The position numbers and the translations under genes are program-made. Positions 1-5,949 of a stretch of DNA of 8,156 bases are shown here, piece after piece. Position 1 is the first letter of the stretch. Each line of letters starts with the position of its first letter. The notes below the pieces were generated by a model. It saw nothing but the letters and a program-made list of their open reading frames with translations, ran no database searches and was not told the DNA's origin. The stretch is from CAYSDH01 sp964429805 (GTDB taxonomy: Bacteria > Bacteroidota > Bacteroidia > Flavobacteriales_D > JABDKJ01), in contig CAYSDH010000103.1 of the NCBI GenBank assembly GCA_964429805.1, positions 1 through 8,156 of the forward strand, written 5' to 3'.

Positions 1-8
1 ACCGCGCT

Positions 9-35
9 GCACGTGGCTCCGCCTTTAGCACATGC
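9..35. repeat. GC-rich imperfect palindrome at left edge
   Basis: GCACGTGGCT (9-18) and AGCACATGC (27-35) form an imperfect inverted repeat with one mismatch and one bulge around an 8-base centre. The first ~36 bases are much richer in G+C than the following ~60. No gene is supported in 1-97: plus frames 1 and 3 are open only for a few codons (stops at 61-63 and about 81-83), with no recognisable protein. It may be the tail of a dispersed intergenic repeat or the 3' flank of a gene outside the window. Confidence 0.35.
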
Positions 36-97
36 CATACAGGTTATCCGTTGTGTGTTATAAAAAATGACACGCTCAATTGACATGAACCATGAAC

Positions 98-131
98 AAA
101 AAAAGAAAAGCCCTCGTAAACGAGAGCTTTT
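98..131 (-). terminator. Rho-independent terminator of icd
   Basis: Read on the minus strand, 25 bases after the icd stop, an arm AAAAGCTCTCGT (131-120) pairs with ACGAGGGCTTTT (117-106). The stem has 12 pairs including one G-U, with a TT loop, and is followed by a T-rich tract with seven T in a row (104-98). On the plus strand the same stem has a C-A mismatch and only four T follow, so the orientation fits icd. This is a complete, textbook-like intrinsic terminator. Confidence 0.87.
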
Positions 132-155
132 CATAGTGTGTAAAACGAAATAGTT

Positions 156-1379
156 TTATGTCATGTTGGCGATAATCGCATCTCCAAACTCTGAACACTT
201 CAAGAGTTTTGCTCCGTCCATTAGTCGCTCAAAATCATAGGTTACTGTCTTTTGGTCAATGGCTCCTTCGATACCCTTAACAATCAAGTCACCAGCTTCT
301 TTCCAGCCCATGTACTCCAACATCATTACTCCTGAAAGAATAACAGATGATGGATTTACCTTGTCCTGACCAGCATACTTAGGCGCAGTACCGTGTGTGG
401 CTTCAAAAATGGCAACACCTTTTTCATAATTGATGTTGGCACCTGGTGCAATACCGATTCCTCCAACAGCTGCTGCAAGTGCATCTGAGATGTAGTCTCC
501 ATTTAGGTTGAGTGTAGCAATGACATCATACTCAGCCGGGCGCAGCAGTATTTGCTGTAAGAAGGCGTCAGCAATAACATCTTTAACAATCAACTTGTGA
601 CCGTCCTTATTAATAATCTGCCATGGTCCACCGTCTAGGTCTTGAGCACCAAACTCTCTCTTGGCCAACTCATAACCCCATTCCTTAAACTTCCCTTCGG
701 TAAACTTCATGATGTTACCCTTGTGTACTAAGGTCAGGTTGTCTCTCTTCTGCTCAATAGCATAGTTGAGTGCAGACCTTACTAGTCGTTCAGTACCTTC
801 CACAGACACAGGCTTCACACCAAGTGAGCATGAATCGGGGAATCTAATCTGGCTAACACCCATCTCTTCGATGAGGAATTTTTTGACTTTCTCTACACCC
901 TCAGATCCGTTTTCCCACTCTATACCTGCGTAAATATCTTCCGTGTTCTCTCTAAAGATGACCATGTCTACTTTGTCTGGAGACTTCACTGGAGAAGGAA
1001 CTCCTTCAAACCAACGCACTGGTCTAACACATGCATACAGGTCAAGCTTCTGACGCAAAGCCACATTGAGTGAGCGGATACCACCACCTACAGGCGTAGT
1101 CAATGGCCCTTTGATAGACACGAGGTATTCACCCATTTTGTCTAGCGTCTCTTGCGGTAGCCATTCTTGCGTCTTGTCATATGCTTTTTGACCAGCATAC
1201 ACTTCATGCCAGTTTATCTTACGGTCTCCACCATAAGCCTTTTCTACTGCCGCGTCAAAAACACGGACTGAAGCTGCCCATATGTCCGGGCCGATTCCGT
1301 CTCCTTCTATAAAAGGTATGATAGGGTCATTGGGCACGTTGAGTGTGCCATTGTCGATTGAGATTTTAGAACCGCTCAT
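156..1379 (-). CDS. icd: Isocitrate dehydrogenase, NADP-dependent (E. coli-like homodimeric type)
   Basis: This cytosolic TCA-cycle enzyme oxidatively decarboxylates isocitrate to 2-oxoglutarate and makes NADPH. The 407-residue protein aligns nearly end to end with E. coli Icd (416), with a shorter N-terminus. Visible signatures are IEGDGIG (24-30), the substrate loop GGGIRSLNVALRQ (98-110; Ser103 equals the AceK-regulated Ser113 of E. coli, Asn105 and Arg109 contact isocitrate), FRENTEDIYAG (142-152, Tyr150), Lys220 in VHKGN, metal-binding LNGDYISDA (Asp295, Asp299), and HGTAPKYAG. Lys334, Tyr335, Tyr381 and Arg385 match the residues that bind the NADP 2'-phosphate, so NADP use is expected. 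The ATG start at 1379 leaves the usual N-terminus and lies about 45 bases after a -7 promoter element; no Shine-Dalgarno sequence is seen. It follows dnaX in the same direction after 95 bp. Identity is certain; phosphorylation control is only possible, since no kinase gene is in view. Confidence 0.97.
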   Translation of the reverse strand: MSGSKISIDNGTLNVPNDPIIPFIEGDGIGPDIWAASVRVFDAAVEKAYGGDRKINWHEVYAGQKAYDKTQEWLPQETLDKMGEYLVSIKGPLTTPVGGGIRSLNVALRQKLDLYACVRPVRWFEGVPSPVKSPDKVDMVIFRENTEDIYAGIEWENGSEGVEKVKKFLIEEMGVSQIRFPDSCSLGVKPVSVEGTERLVRSALNYAIEQKRDNLTLVHKGNIMKFTEGKFKEWGYELAKREFGAQDLDGGPWQIINKDGHKLIVKDVIADAFLQQILLRPAEYDVIATLNLNGDYISDALAAAVGGIGIAPGANINYEKGVAIFEATHGTAPKYAGQDKVNPSSVILSGVMMLEYMGWKEAGDLIVKGIEGAIDQKTVTYDFERLMDGAKLLKCSEFGDAIIANMT

Positions 1380-1423
1380 TATATGGGGGTATTCGAGTTA
1401 ATAAATTGAAAAATTTCGGAGTG

Positions 1424-1431
1424 CAAATGTA
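1424..1431 (-). promoter_or_regulatory. Putative Bacteroidota-type -7 element of icd
   Basis: The minus strand reads TACATTTG, an exact match to the Bacteroidota -7 consensus TAnnTTTG. It lies in the 95-bp gap between dnaX and icd and predicts a 5' leader of roughly 35-40 bases before the icd ATG. No clear -33 TTG/TTTG is seen at the usual distance (only T-rich sequence near 1453), so the call rests on the -7 match and the position. Confidence 0.5.
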
Positions 1432-1452
1432 CTCAATTAAGAAGAATCCTTA

Positions 1453-1476
1453 AAGCCTGCCTTCCTTGTGAGGCTT
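1453..1476 (-). terminator. Weak hairpin overlapping the dnaX stop codon
   Basis: AAGCCT (1476-1471 on the minus strand) pairs with AGGCTT (1458-1453) around a 12-base loop, and the stem overlaps the dnaX TAA. Only a broken T-rich stretch follows, so it would be a poor intrinsic terminator. It could reduce read-through from dnaX into icd or protect the dnaX 3' end. Confidence 0.3.
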
Positions 1477-3742
1477 AATACTCCACATCCAAATCGAAGC
1501 GCTTTTGCATTTCTCCGAGATTCGGATTCTTTTTGACCATGTGCTTCAACTGCTCACGCGGAGTTTGCAGGCCAATGTTAGTGTCTTCACTCTCCTCAAT
1601 TCGTGCGGTGAGCTTGATGGCTGGGTTGTTAAGCTCTGTCCTGATAAATGACATCAGTTCCGCTTTTTCAACTTGCAAGTCTTCCATCTGCACCTCATTC
1701 TCCAAGTTGATGTGTATGGTGTTGTCATCAATGATGGCTGGAGTGCGGTTGTTTAAAGTGGAGTAAAAGCTGTACTTCCTTTTTTCTTTGATGATCTCCG
1801 CATAGGCTTTCCAAGCTCTTATTAGTGGCCCTTCGGCTACGGCATCTCCCGCCTCTACTTCCTTTTCTTCGTTCTCTTCTTCTTCCAGTTCGTCATCGTC
1901 ATTAAAATCTACGATAGAGACTGAACCCTTCACCTTGCGAGAAGTCGGGGTGAGACCCATCTGTGCGGCTGCGGCTTCAGCAGGGGTGGCAGATGGAGCA
2001 GTAGATGGGGTAGAAGCTTCGATTTGATTTTCTGAAGAGCTTGTGTTCTCTGGCGCGTCCGCACTATACTCGGTCGCTGGCTCTGACACTGAGTTGATTG
2101 TCGCTGTTGGACTTGGAGGTATTTCGTTTATCTGCTCAGGCCTTACTTCTGGACCGGTCACCGGTTCTGCAGCCGCTATACCTCCACTTGGCAAGTCAGG
2201 CTCTGCTTGAGCAGCGGGCGGTGTTGTTTCACTTTCCACAGGTCTGGCTTCTGCAACTGCAGGTTGAGTAGGCTCGGGTTGCGAAGGCTTCGCTTCCATG
2301 GTCTGACTTTCAGCCACTGAGGCCTCCACGGTTGGGGCTTCCTCTACAGAAGGTGCTGCGCTCGCTGAACTGGGTATGTCTTCAGCCTGCACTGTATTAG
2401 TCTCTGGTTCAGTATTAGGGATTGCCGCAGCTGCATGTTGCTCTTCTACTGAAGGTGGCTCCACGGTCGACTTGTGGCTCGCTGTCTCTGCCGCTTCACT
2501 GACGGGTAATGTCTTTTTAGGCTCTGCGGCCTTTACTGATTCAACAACTTGACTTTGGTTGGACTCAGTGACTTGCTGAGGTTCAGTGTTTTGACTATTG
2601 TTTAAGCCTGGAGCAGGCTGTGCGGGCAGGGTGCTTTTTTGAGTCTCGTTAGTCGTTTTTTTTTCAGTGGCGGGGGCATCACTCAGCCCTTGCAACTTGC
2701 ACATTTGCAGCAGAGAGACTTCGGTGAGAAGGCGCTTATTCTGCGTAGTTCTGTATCGCGTTTCTGCTTGTTGGAGAATTTCCAAAAAGGCGATGAGCTT
2801 AGTCATTTCAAATATCTGGCTCTGGGCCACATATTTACTTTTTATGCCTTCTGTAGTGTCCAGCAGTTGAGCAGTCACTGTGTCTGACGATACAAGAAGG
2901 TCTCTCAAGTGGCTGGCCAATCCGGTGATGAATAGGAGGGAGTCAAAACCATTGGCCATGATTTCATCATGCACCAAGAGGGCATCTTTCATGTTCCCTC
3001 TGTGTATTGCATCACAAATTCTGAAAAAGAAGTCGTAGTCCAGAATGTTTAGATTCTCTGCTACTGAGGCATAGGTCAGGTTTTTGCCTGAGAAACTGAC
3101 CATCTGGTCAAAAATAGACAGTGCGTCTCTCAACGCGCCATCCGCCTTTTGAGCGATGAGGTGTAAGGCCTCGTCTTCAAATGTCACGCCCTGATCATTG
3201 GCAATAGTAGCCAAGTGCTGAGTCATGTCTTTCACCTGAATGCGTGAAAAATCATAAATCTGACAACGTGAAAGAATGGTCGGTAATACTTTGTGTTTTT
3301 CTGTTGTAGCTAAAACGAAGATAGCATGTGGTGGTGGCTCTTCCAGGGTTTTCAGAAAGGCATTAAAGGCCTGCTGACTGAGCATGTGTACCTCATCAAT
3401 GACGTATACTTTATACTTACCGACTGGCGGCTGTATGCGCACTTGATCTATGAGGTTTCTAATGTCATCTACCGAGTTGTTAGAAGCGGCATCTAGTTCG
3501 AAGACATTAAAAGAAAGATCCTGTCCAGGCCCAAGGTATTTTTCATTAATCGCCTTAGCGAAGATTCGTGCACTTGTGGTTTTACCGACTCCACGTGGCC
3601 CGCAGAAGAGATACGCTTTCGCTATTTCTTCACTTGCAATGGCATTTTTTAGAGTGGTAGTGATAGACGACTGACCGACTACTTGGTCCCAATCAGAGGG
3701 TCTATACTTAAGTGCTGATACGATGAATTCTCCTTGTGACAT
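1475..3742 (-). CDS. dnaX: DNA polymerase III subunit gamma/tau (clamp loader)
   Basis: This is the ATPase of the clamp-loader complex, which loads the sliding clamp; tau also ties the loader to polymerase and helicase. With the ATG at 3742 it is 755 residues. The AAA+ part shows QVVGQ (20-24), Walker A GPRGVGKTT (48-56), Walker B VYVIDEVH (112-119), sensor 1 LATTE (144-148), the SRC arginine finger (Arg159), sensor 2 in GALRDALS (Arg205), and the domain III helices up to about 350. A Pro/Ala/Glu/Ser/Thr-rich linker (about 356-636) ends in an acidic patch (612-633). A Bacteroidota-type C-terminal module with PREQLKHMVKKNP near its end follows. The four-cysteine zinc module normally found after Walker A is absent: NEKYLGPGQDLSFN (66-79) replaces it. 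A TTG at 3754 would add four residues, but the ATG gives the usual short N-terminus before VSALKYRP. An A9 run at codons 360-363 probably lets a gamma form be made. Confidence 0.96.
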   Translation of the reverse strand: MSQGEFIVSALKYRPSDWDQVVGQSSITTTLKNAIASEEIAKAYLFCGPRGVGKTTSARIFAKAINEKYLGPGQDLSFNVFELDAASNNSVDDIRNLIDQVRIQPPVGKYKVYVIDEVHMLSQQAFNAFLKTLEEPPPHAIFVLATTEKHKVLPTILSRCQIYDFSRIQVKDMTQHLATIANDQGVTFEDEALHLIAQKADGALRDALSIFDQMVSFSGKNLTYASVAENLNILDYDFFFRICDAIHRGNMKDALLVHDEIMANGFDSLLFITGLASHLRDLLVSSDTVTAQLLDTTEGIKSKYVAQSQIFEMTKLIAFLEILQQAETRYRTTQNKRLLTEVSLLQMCKLQGLSDAPATEKKTTNETQKSTLPAQPAPGLNNSQNTEPQQVTESNQSQVVESVKAAEPKKTLPVSEAAETASHKSTVEPPSVEEQHAAAAIPNTEPETNTVQAEDIPSSASAAPSVEEAPTVEASVAESQTMEAKPSQPEPTQPAVAEARPVESETTPPAAQAEPDLPSGGIAAAEPVTGPEVRPEQINEIPPSPTATINSVSEPATEYSADAPENTSSSENQIEASTPSTAPSATPAEAAAAQMGLTPTSRKVKGSVSIVDFNDDDELEEEENEEKEVEAGDAVAEGPLIRAWKAYAEIIKEKRKYSFYSTLNNRTPAIIDDNTIHINLENEVQMEDLQVEKAELMSFIRTELNNPAIKLTARIEESEDTNIGLQTPREQLKHMVKKNPNLGEMQKRFDLDVEY
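2649..2665 (-). promoter_or_regulatory. dnaX: Candidate slippage/frameshift site making DnaX gamma
   Basis: The dnaX coding strand reads GAA AAA AAA ACG, nine consecutive A (2664-2656), and A AAA AAA is phased as a slippery heptamer. One extra A in the mRNA, or a -1 ribosomal shift, changes the downstream reading to AAC GAC TAA, with the stop at 2651-2649. The product would be about 364 residues, domains I-III plus ND. One A fewer gives 17 new residues and then TAA at the hairpin near 2605. No Shine-Dalgarno-like stimulator lies close upstream, and the nearest hairpin (2605-2619) is 36 bases downstream, so transcriptional slippage seems likelier than ribosomal shifting. Thermus thermophilus dnaX is known to make gamma by slippage on a similar A run. 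Use of this site is inferred. Confidence 0.6.
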
Positions 3743-3751
3743 GGGCAGCTT

Positions 3752-3759
3752 CAAAAGTA
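3752..3759 (-). promoter_or_regulatory. Possible -7 element of dnaX close to the start codon
   Basis: The minus strand reads TACTTTTG, matching TAnnTTTG, and ends 9 bases before the dnaX ATG at 3742. If used, transcription would begin only a few bases before the ATG, giving an almost leaderless mRNA. No TTG or TTTG lies at the usual spacing upstream, so the match may be chance in an AT-rich stretch. Confidence 0.25.
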
Positions 3760-3858
3760 GAATTAATTAACATTTTCATGTAAGTTTCGTGCAATAGGTT
3801 TTCCACTTTTACGCTGTCTACTTGTTATCTGAGTTGGCCTAATCCTTTAACGAAGGTC

Positions 3859-4125
3859 TCACTCATTGGCTAGCGCTAAGAGTAAGTTGGAGTAGAAGTC
3901 GCATTCTAAAAGTGCGTTGGCCAGAATGAAAACCGGGCCAGAGATGGCGAGAATTTCCTTCGAGGCCAATTTCTTGACCTGACAAACTTACTCAACTGGC
4001 ATGCGCTGGAAGTGCAGAGCTTTAAGGGAAGCTAAAGAAGGGAAGTGACGGGTGGAAGGATTTTTCATTCTAGCGTTTTTTGATTCTTTTTTGGGCAATG
4101 CAAAAAAGAATGAAGGTGAATCAAA
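3859..4125 (-). pseudogene. Gene-like remnant or dispersed repeat, one in-frame stop
   Basis: One minus-strand frame runs for 45 codons (4125-3991), meets a TAA (3990-3988), and continues in the same frame for 42 codons to a TGA (3861-3859). The first piece contains FFFALPKKESK and, from an ATG at 4068, MKNPSTRHFPSLASLKALHF. The second contains KEILAISGPVFILANALLE. Similar short phrases are, from memory, common in spurious ORFs between Bacteroidota genes, which would make this one copy of a dispersed intergenic repeat. It could instead be the end of a decayed gene. There is no start context or known domain, and the function is unknown. Confidence 0.3.
4083..4111. repeat. Perfect 11-bp inverted repeat (T-rich hairpin)
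   Basis: ATTCTTTTTTG (4083-4093) and CAAAAAAGAAT (4101-4111) are exact reverse complements around a 7-base loop, GGCAATG. The stem is AT-rich and has no GC clamp, unlike a normal terminator. It sits inside the minus-strand remnant frame, where it reads FFFALPKKE. A second, weaker hairpin, GATC-TTTTTT-GATC, follows at about 4129-4142. Confidence 0.75.
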
Positions 4126-4329
4126 TCAGATCTTTTTTGATCAAAGCACTGGATTACATGCGGAAAAACAGAGCCGACAATCTAGTGTCACTTTAAAAGA
4201 TGATGAACATAACACAGCCGCCTATTCGCTTTATTCATTTATGGCTCATTCTAGTTCAGTGAAAATTCAAGGATGTCATCACAGAAAGAATTCAAGTAAA
4301 GGATTGGAAAATGAGATTGTTACTGCGCA

Positions 4330-4357
4330 TTGTCGCTTAATAATTGACAGATATTTG
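4330..4357 (+). promoter_or_regulatory. Possible promoter of the flippase gene
   Basis: TTG (4330-4332), a 17-base spacer, and GATATTTG (4350-4357) resemble the Bacteroidota -33 and -7 boxes, with one mismatch to TAnnTTTG and a slightly short spacer. It would give a leader of about 70-75 bases that includes the CCTATATATAGG palindrome. This is a weak call. Confidence 0.25.
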
Positions 4358-4400
4358 CCACAGACATGCAATACACGAAGTTAGAACGGAGTAAAAGTCT

Positions 4401-4412
4401 CCTATATATAGG
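4401..4412. promoter_or_regulatory. Perfect 12-bp palindrome before the flippase gene
   Basis: CCTATATATAGG is an exact palindrome that ends 24 bases before the flippase GTG and 11 bases before its ribosome binding site. The position suits an operator for a dimeric regulator, or a small hairpin in the leader. No partner copy was seen in the window. Confidence 0.3.
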
Positions 4413-4423
4413 TCAGCCAAAAG

Positions 4424-4429
4424 AGGAGG
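4424..4429 (+). promoter_or_regulatory. Strong Shine-Dalgarno sequence, fixes a GTG start
   Basis: AGGAGG (within AGAGGAGG) lies 7 bases before the GTG at 4437 and supports that start codon. None of the other genes in the window has such a clear site, which is usual in Bacteroidota. Confidence 0.75.
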
Positions 4430-4436
4430 AATACGC

Positions 4437-5906
4437 GTGGGTGTAATTCAAAAACAAGCCGCTCAAAACACGCTAGTCATCTTCCTGGGCTTAGGTATTG
4501 GAGTGGTGTCTAGATTAATGATGCCTTTGATATTGAGTCAAGAGCAAATCGGAGTGCTCGCTCTGCTTGATTCGGTCTCCAATATATTCTCCACCATATT
4601 TACACTTGGCTTTTTTCAGATAGCGAGTCGCATGTTTCCCAAGTTTCGTGACGATGAGCAGGGGCATCATGGCTTTTTAATGTTTGGTATCCTTATTTCA
4701 CTGGTGGGGATTGTGCTTGGCCTCAGCGGATTTTACGTTCTCCGTCCGTGTCTATTTGATAGCCAAGAGTCCAATGGCCTCTTGTCGGGTTTTATTCTGC
4801 TCATCATGCCCATCATTCTGTTTCGCATACTCTACAAGAACATGGATTCGTATATGAGAATGTTGTTTAGTTCTGTGCTCGGTTCGTGGTTAGAGTCTTT
4901 TCTGCTCAAACTCCTTCTGCTCTGCAGTTTACTTCTATTCTGGTCTGGTGCACTGAGCTTTACTGCCATGGCATACATGTATATAGTGGCCTTCTGTATT
5001 CCGGGCTTAATCATGACTGTCATCAGTTTTTCGAAGACAAAGAAAATTCGGATGCCTTACCCGAAGTCCTTTTACAAAACGCACAAGAGGGAACTGTATC
5101 ACAATGGCATATTCGGCATTTTGACTTACGCTTCGGGTGCCATCGTGCTGTCCATAGACCAGTTAATGATGTACAAGATGATGACTGTGGAAGACGTAGG
5201 CGTATATTCCATTTTGTTTTTTGCTGGCCTCATTGTGGGAGTTCCGTTTAGAGGAGTGAAACGAATAGCCGTGCCGGTCATTGCAGAATCATGGAAAAAT
5301 GATGACGTAAAAAACATTGAGGACGTCTACCAAAAAAGCTCGATCACGGGTATGCTCATCGGGTTTTATCTCTTGGCTGTGGGCTGGGCATGCTTGGAGC
5401 ACGTGCTCACGTACATTCCGCAATATGCCTATGGTCGATATGTCTTCTTATTTATAGGTATCGCCCAGCTAGTTGATATGTCGGGTGGGGTGAGTCCGGC
5501 CATCATTGTCACATCGGCCAAGTACAAGTGGGCCACATACTTTAACATACTGCTGGCGCTGGTGGTGGTGCTGACCAACTTTATATTCATACCAAAGTTT
5601 GGCATAGTCGGAGCAGGACTAGCAACCATGTGTTCTATGATACTGATTAACATCGCCCGATATGTTTTCGTGTCTACTCAGTTTGGTATTCAGCCGTTCT
5701 CCAAAAAAACGCTTCAAGCCATGCTGATTGGCTTGGGCTTTCTAGCCATTGCATTTTGGAATCCACTGAGCTTTCATCCCCTCGTTAACGTGGCGATTTA
5801 CTTTGTGCTCATCACTGCTGCGTATTGGCCGCTGGTCATTTCACTCAATCTATCGCCTGATATTAATCGATTCGTTTCTGGTCTTCGAAAGAAGGTACTC
5901 GGATAG
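4437..5906 (+). CDS. Oligosaccharide flippase-like membrane protein (Wzx/polysaccharide biosynthesis family)
   Basis: This is a 489-residue integral inner-membrane protein with about 14 predicted helices, near 11-31, 37-62, 80-102, 113-133, 146-170, 173-196, 222-241, 254-272, 302-321, 334-348, 364-386, 388-412, 425-441 and 448-470, and basic loops such as FSKTKKIRMPYPK. That layout and length match the MOP-superfamily exporters that flip lipid-linked oligosaccharides for O-antigen, capsule or exopolysaccharide. The N-terminus MGVIQKQAAQNTLVIFLG resembles the MSxIKxQGxxNT opening of Bacteroidota members, and FGIVGAGLATM (388-398) is typical of their C-terminal half. The GTG start is supported by AGGAGG 7 bases upstream. 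It stands alone on the plus strand after a long non-coding region, with no glycosyltransferase beside it except the convergent YfhO-like gene, so its glycan substrate cannot be told. A MATE-type drug exporter is less likely. Confidence 0.85.
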   Translation: MGVIQKQAAQNTLVIFLGLGIGVVSRLMMPLILSQEQIGVLALLDSVSNIFSTIFTLGFFQIASRMFPKFRDDEQGHHGFLMFGILISLVGIVLGLSGFYVLRPCLFDSQESNGLLSGFILLIMPIILFRILYKNMDSYMRMLFSSVLGSWLESFLLKLLLLCSLLLFWSGALSFTAMAYMYIVAFCIPGLIMTVISFSKTKKIRMPYPKSFYKTHKRELYHNGIFGILTYASGAIVLSIDQLMMYKMMTVEDVGVYSILFFAGLIVGVPFRGVKRIAVPVIAESWKNDDVKNIEDVYQKSSITGMLIGFYLLAVGWACLEHVLTYIPQYAYGRYVFLFIGIAQLVDMSGGVSPAIIVTSAKYKWATYFNILLALVVVLTNFIFIPKFGIVGAGLATMCSMILINIARYVFVSTQFGIQPFSKKTLQAMLIGLGFLAIAFWNPLSFHPLVNVAIYFVLITAAYWPLVISLNLSPDINRFVSGLRKKVLG

Positions 5907-5948
5907 TGAATAGGGCAGAGGTGCCGATTTCAGAATGACTTCTATCCG
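5900..5948. terminator. Inverted repeat in the convergent gene junction
   Basis: CGGATAG (5900-5906, containing the flippase stop) and CTATCCG (5942-5948, next to the SRPBCC stop) are perfect 7-base arms around 35 bases, which include a small GGCA-GAGG-TGCC stem. No long T-tract follows on either strand. It may act as a weak shared 3' structure for both convergent transcripts, but it is not a classic terminator. Confidence 0.3.
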
Positions 5949-5949
5949 T

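Larger units (their letters stand above)
3743..4436. other. 690-bp intergenic region between divergent dnaX and flippase genes
   Basis: No credible gene was found here. Positions 3743-3858 are AT-rich upstream sequence of dnaX, including the palindrome TTAATTAA. Positions 3859-4125 hold a gene-like remnant on the minus strand with a strong hairpin in it. Positions 4126-4329 show nothing clear. Positions 4330-4436 carry the likely expression signals of the flippase gene. GAGTAAGTT (3880-3888) and AACTTACTC (3985-3993) form a distant 9-base inverted repeat of unknown meaning. Confidence 0.6.

Noticed and set aside
1..60. Integron attC site at the left edge
   Set aside because: No GTTRRRY/RYYYAAC core pair could be found around the palindrome.
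2605..2619. Hairpin AGCCTG-CTC-CAGGCT as a frameshift stimulator
   Set aside because: It begins 36 bases after the A9 run, much farther than the usual 5-9 bases, so it probably does not stimulate ribosomal frameshifting.
2635..2641. Second slippery-looking sequence AAAAAAG in dnaX
   Set aside because: The heptamer is present on the coding strand but out of phase (read CAA AAA AGC), so it cannot support a normal -1 tandem slip.
2639..2887. Plus-strand ORFs antisense to dnaX
   Set aside because: They are shadows of the conserved domain III and linker coding sequence of dnaX.
3743..3754. TTG at 3754 as the dnaX start
   Set aside because: It would add MKLP only; the in-frame ATG at 3742 gives the usual short DnaX N-terminus, and the TTG overlaps the candidate -7 element.
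4052..4384. Plus-strand ORF of 110 codons in the intergenic region
   Set aside because: It starts at GTG without a ribosome binding site, is polar and low-complexity with no family resemblance, and its first third is just the opposite strand of the hairpin-bearing remnant.
4886..5251. Plus-strand 121-codon ORF
   Set aside because: It lies in another frame entirely inside the well-supported flippase gene and its translation has no membrane or domain pattern.
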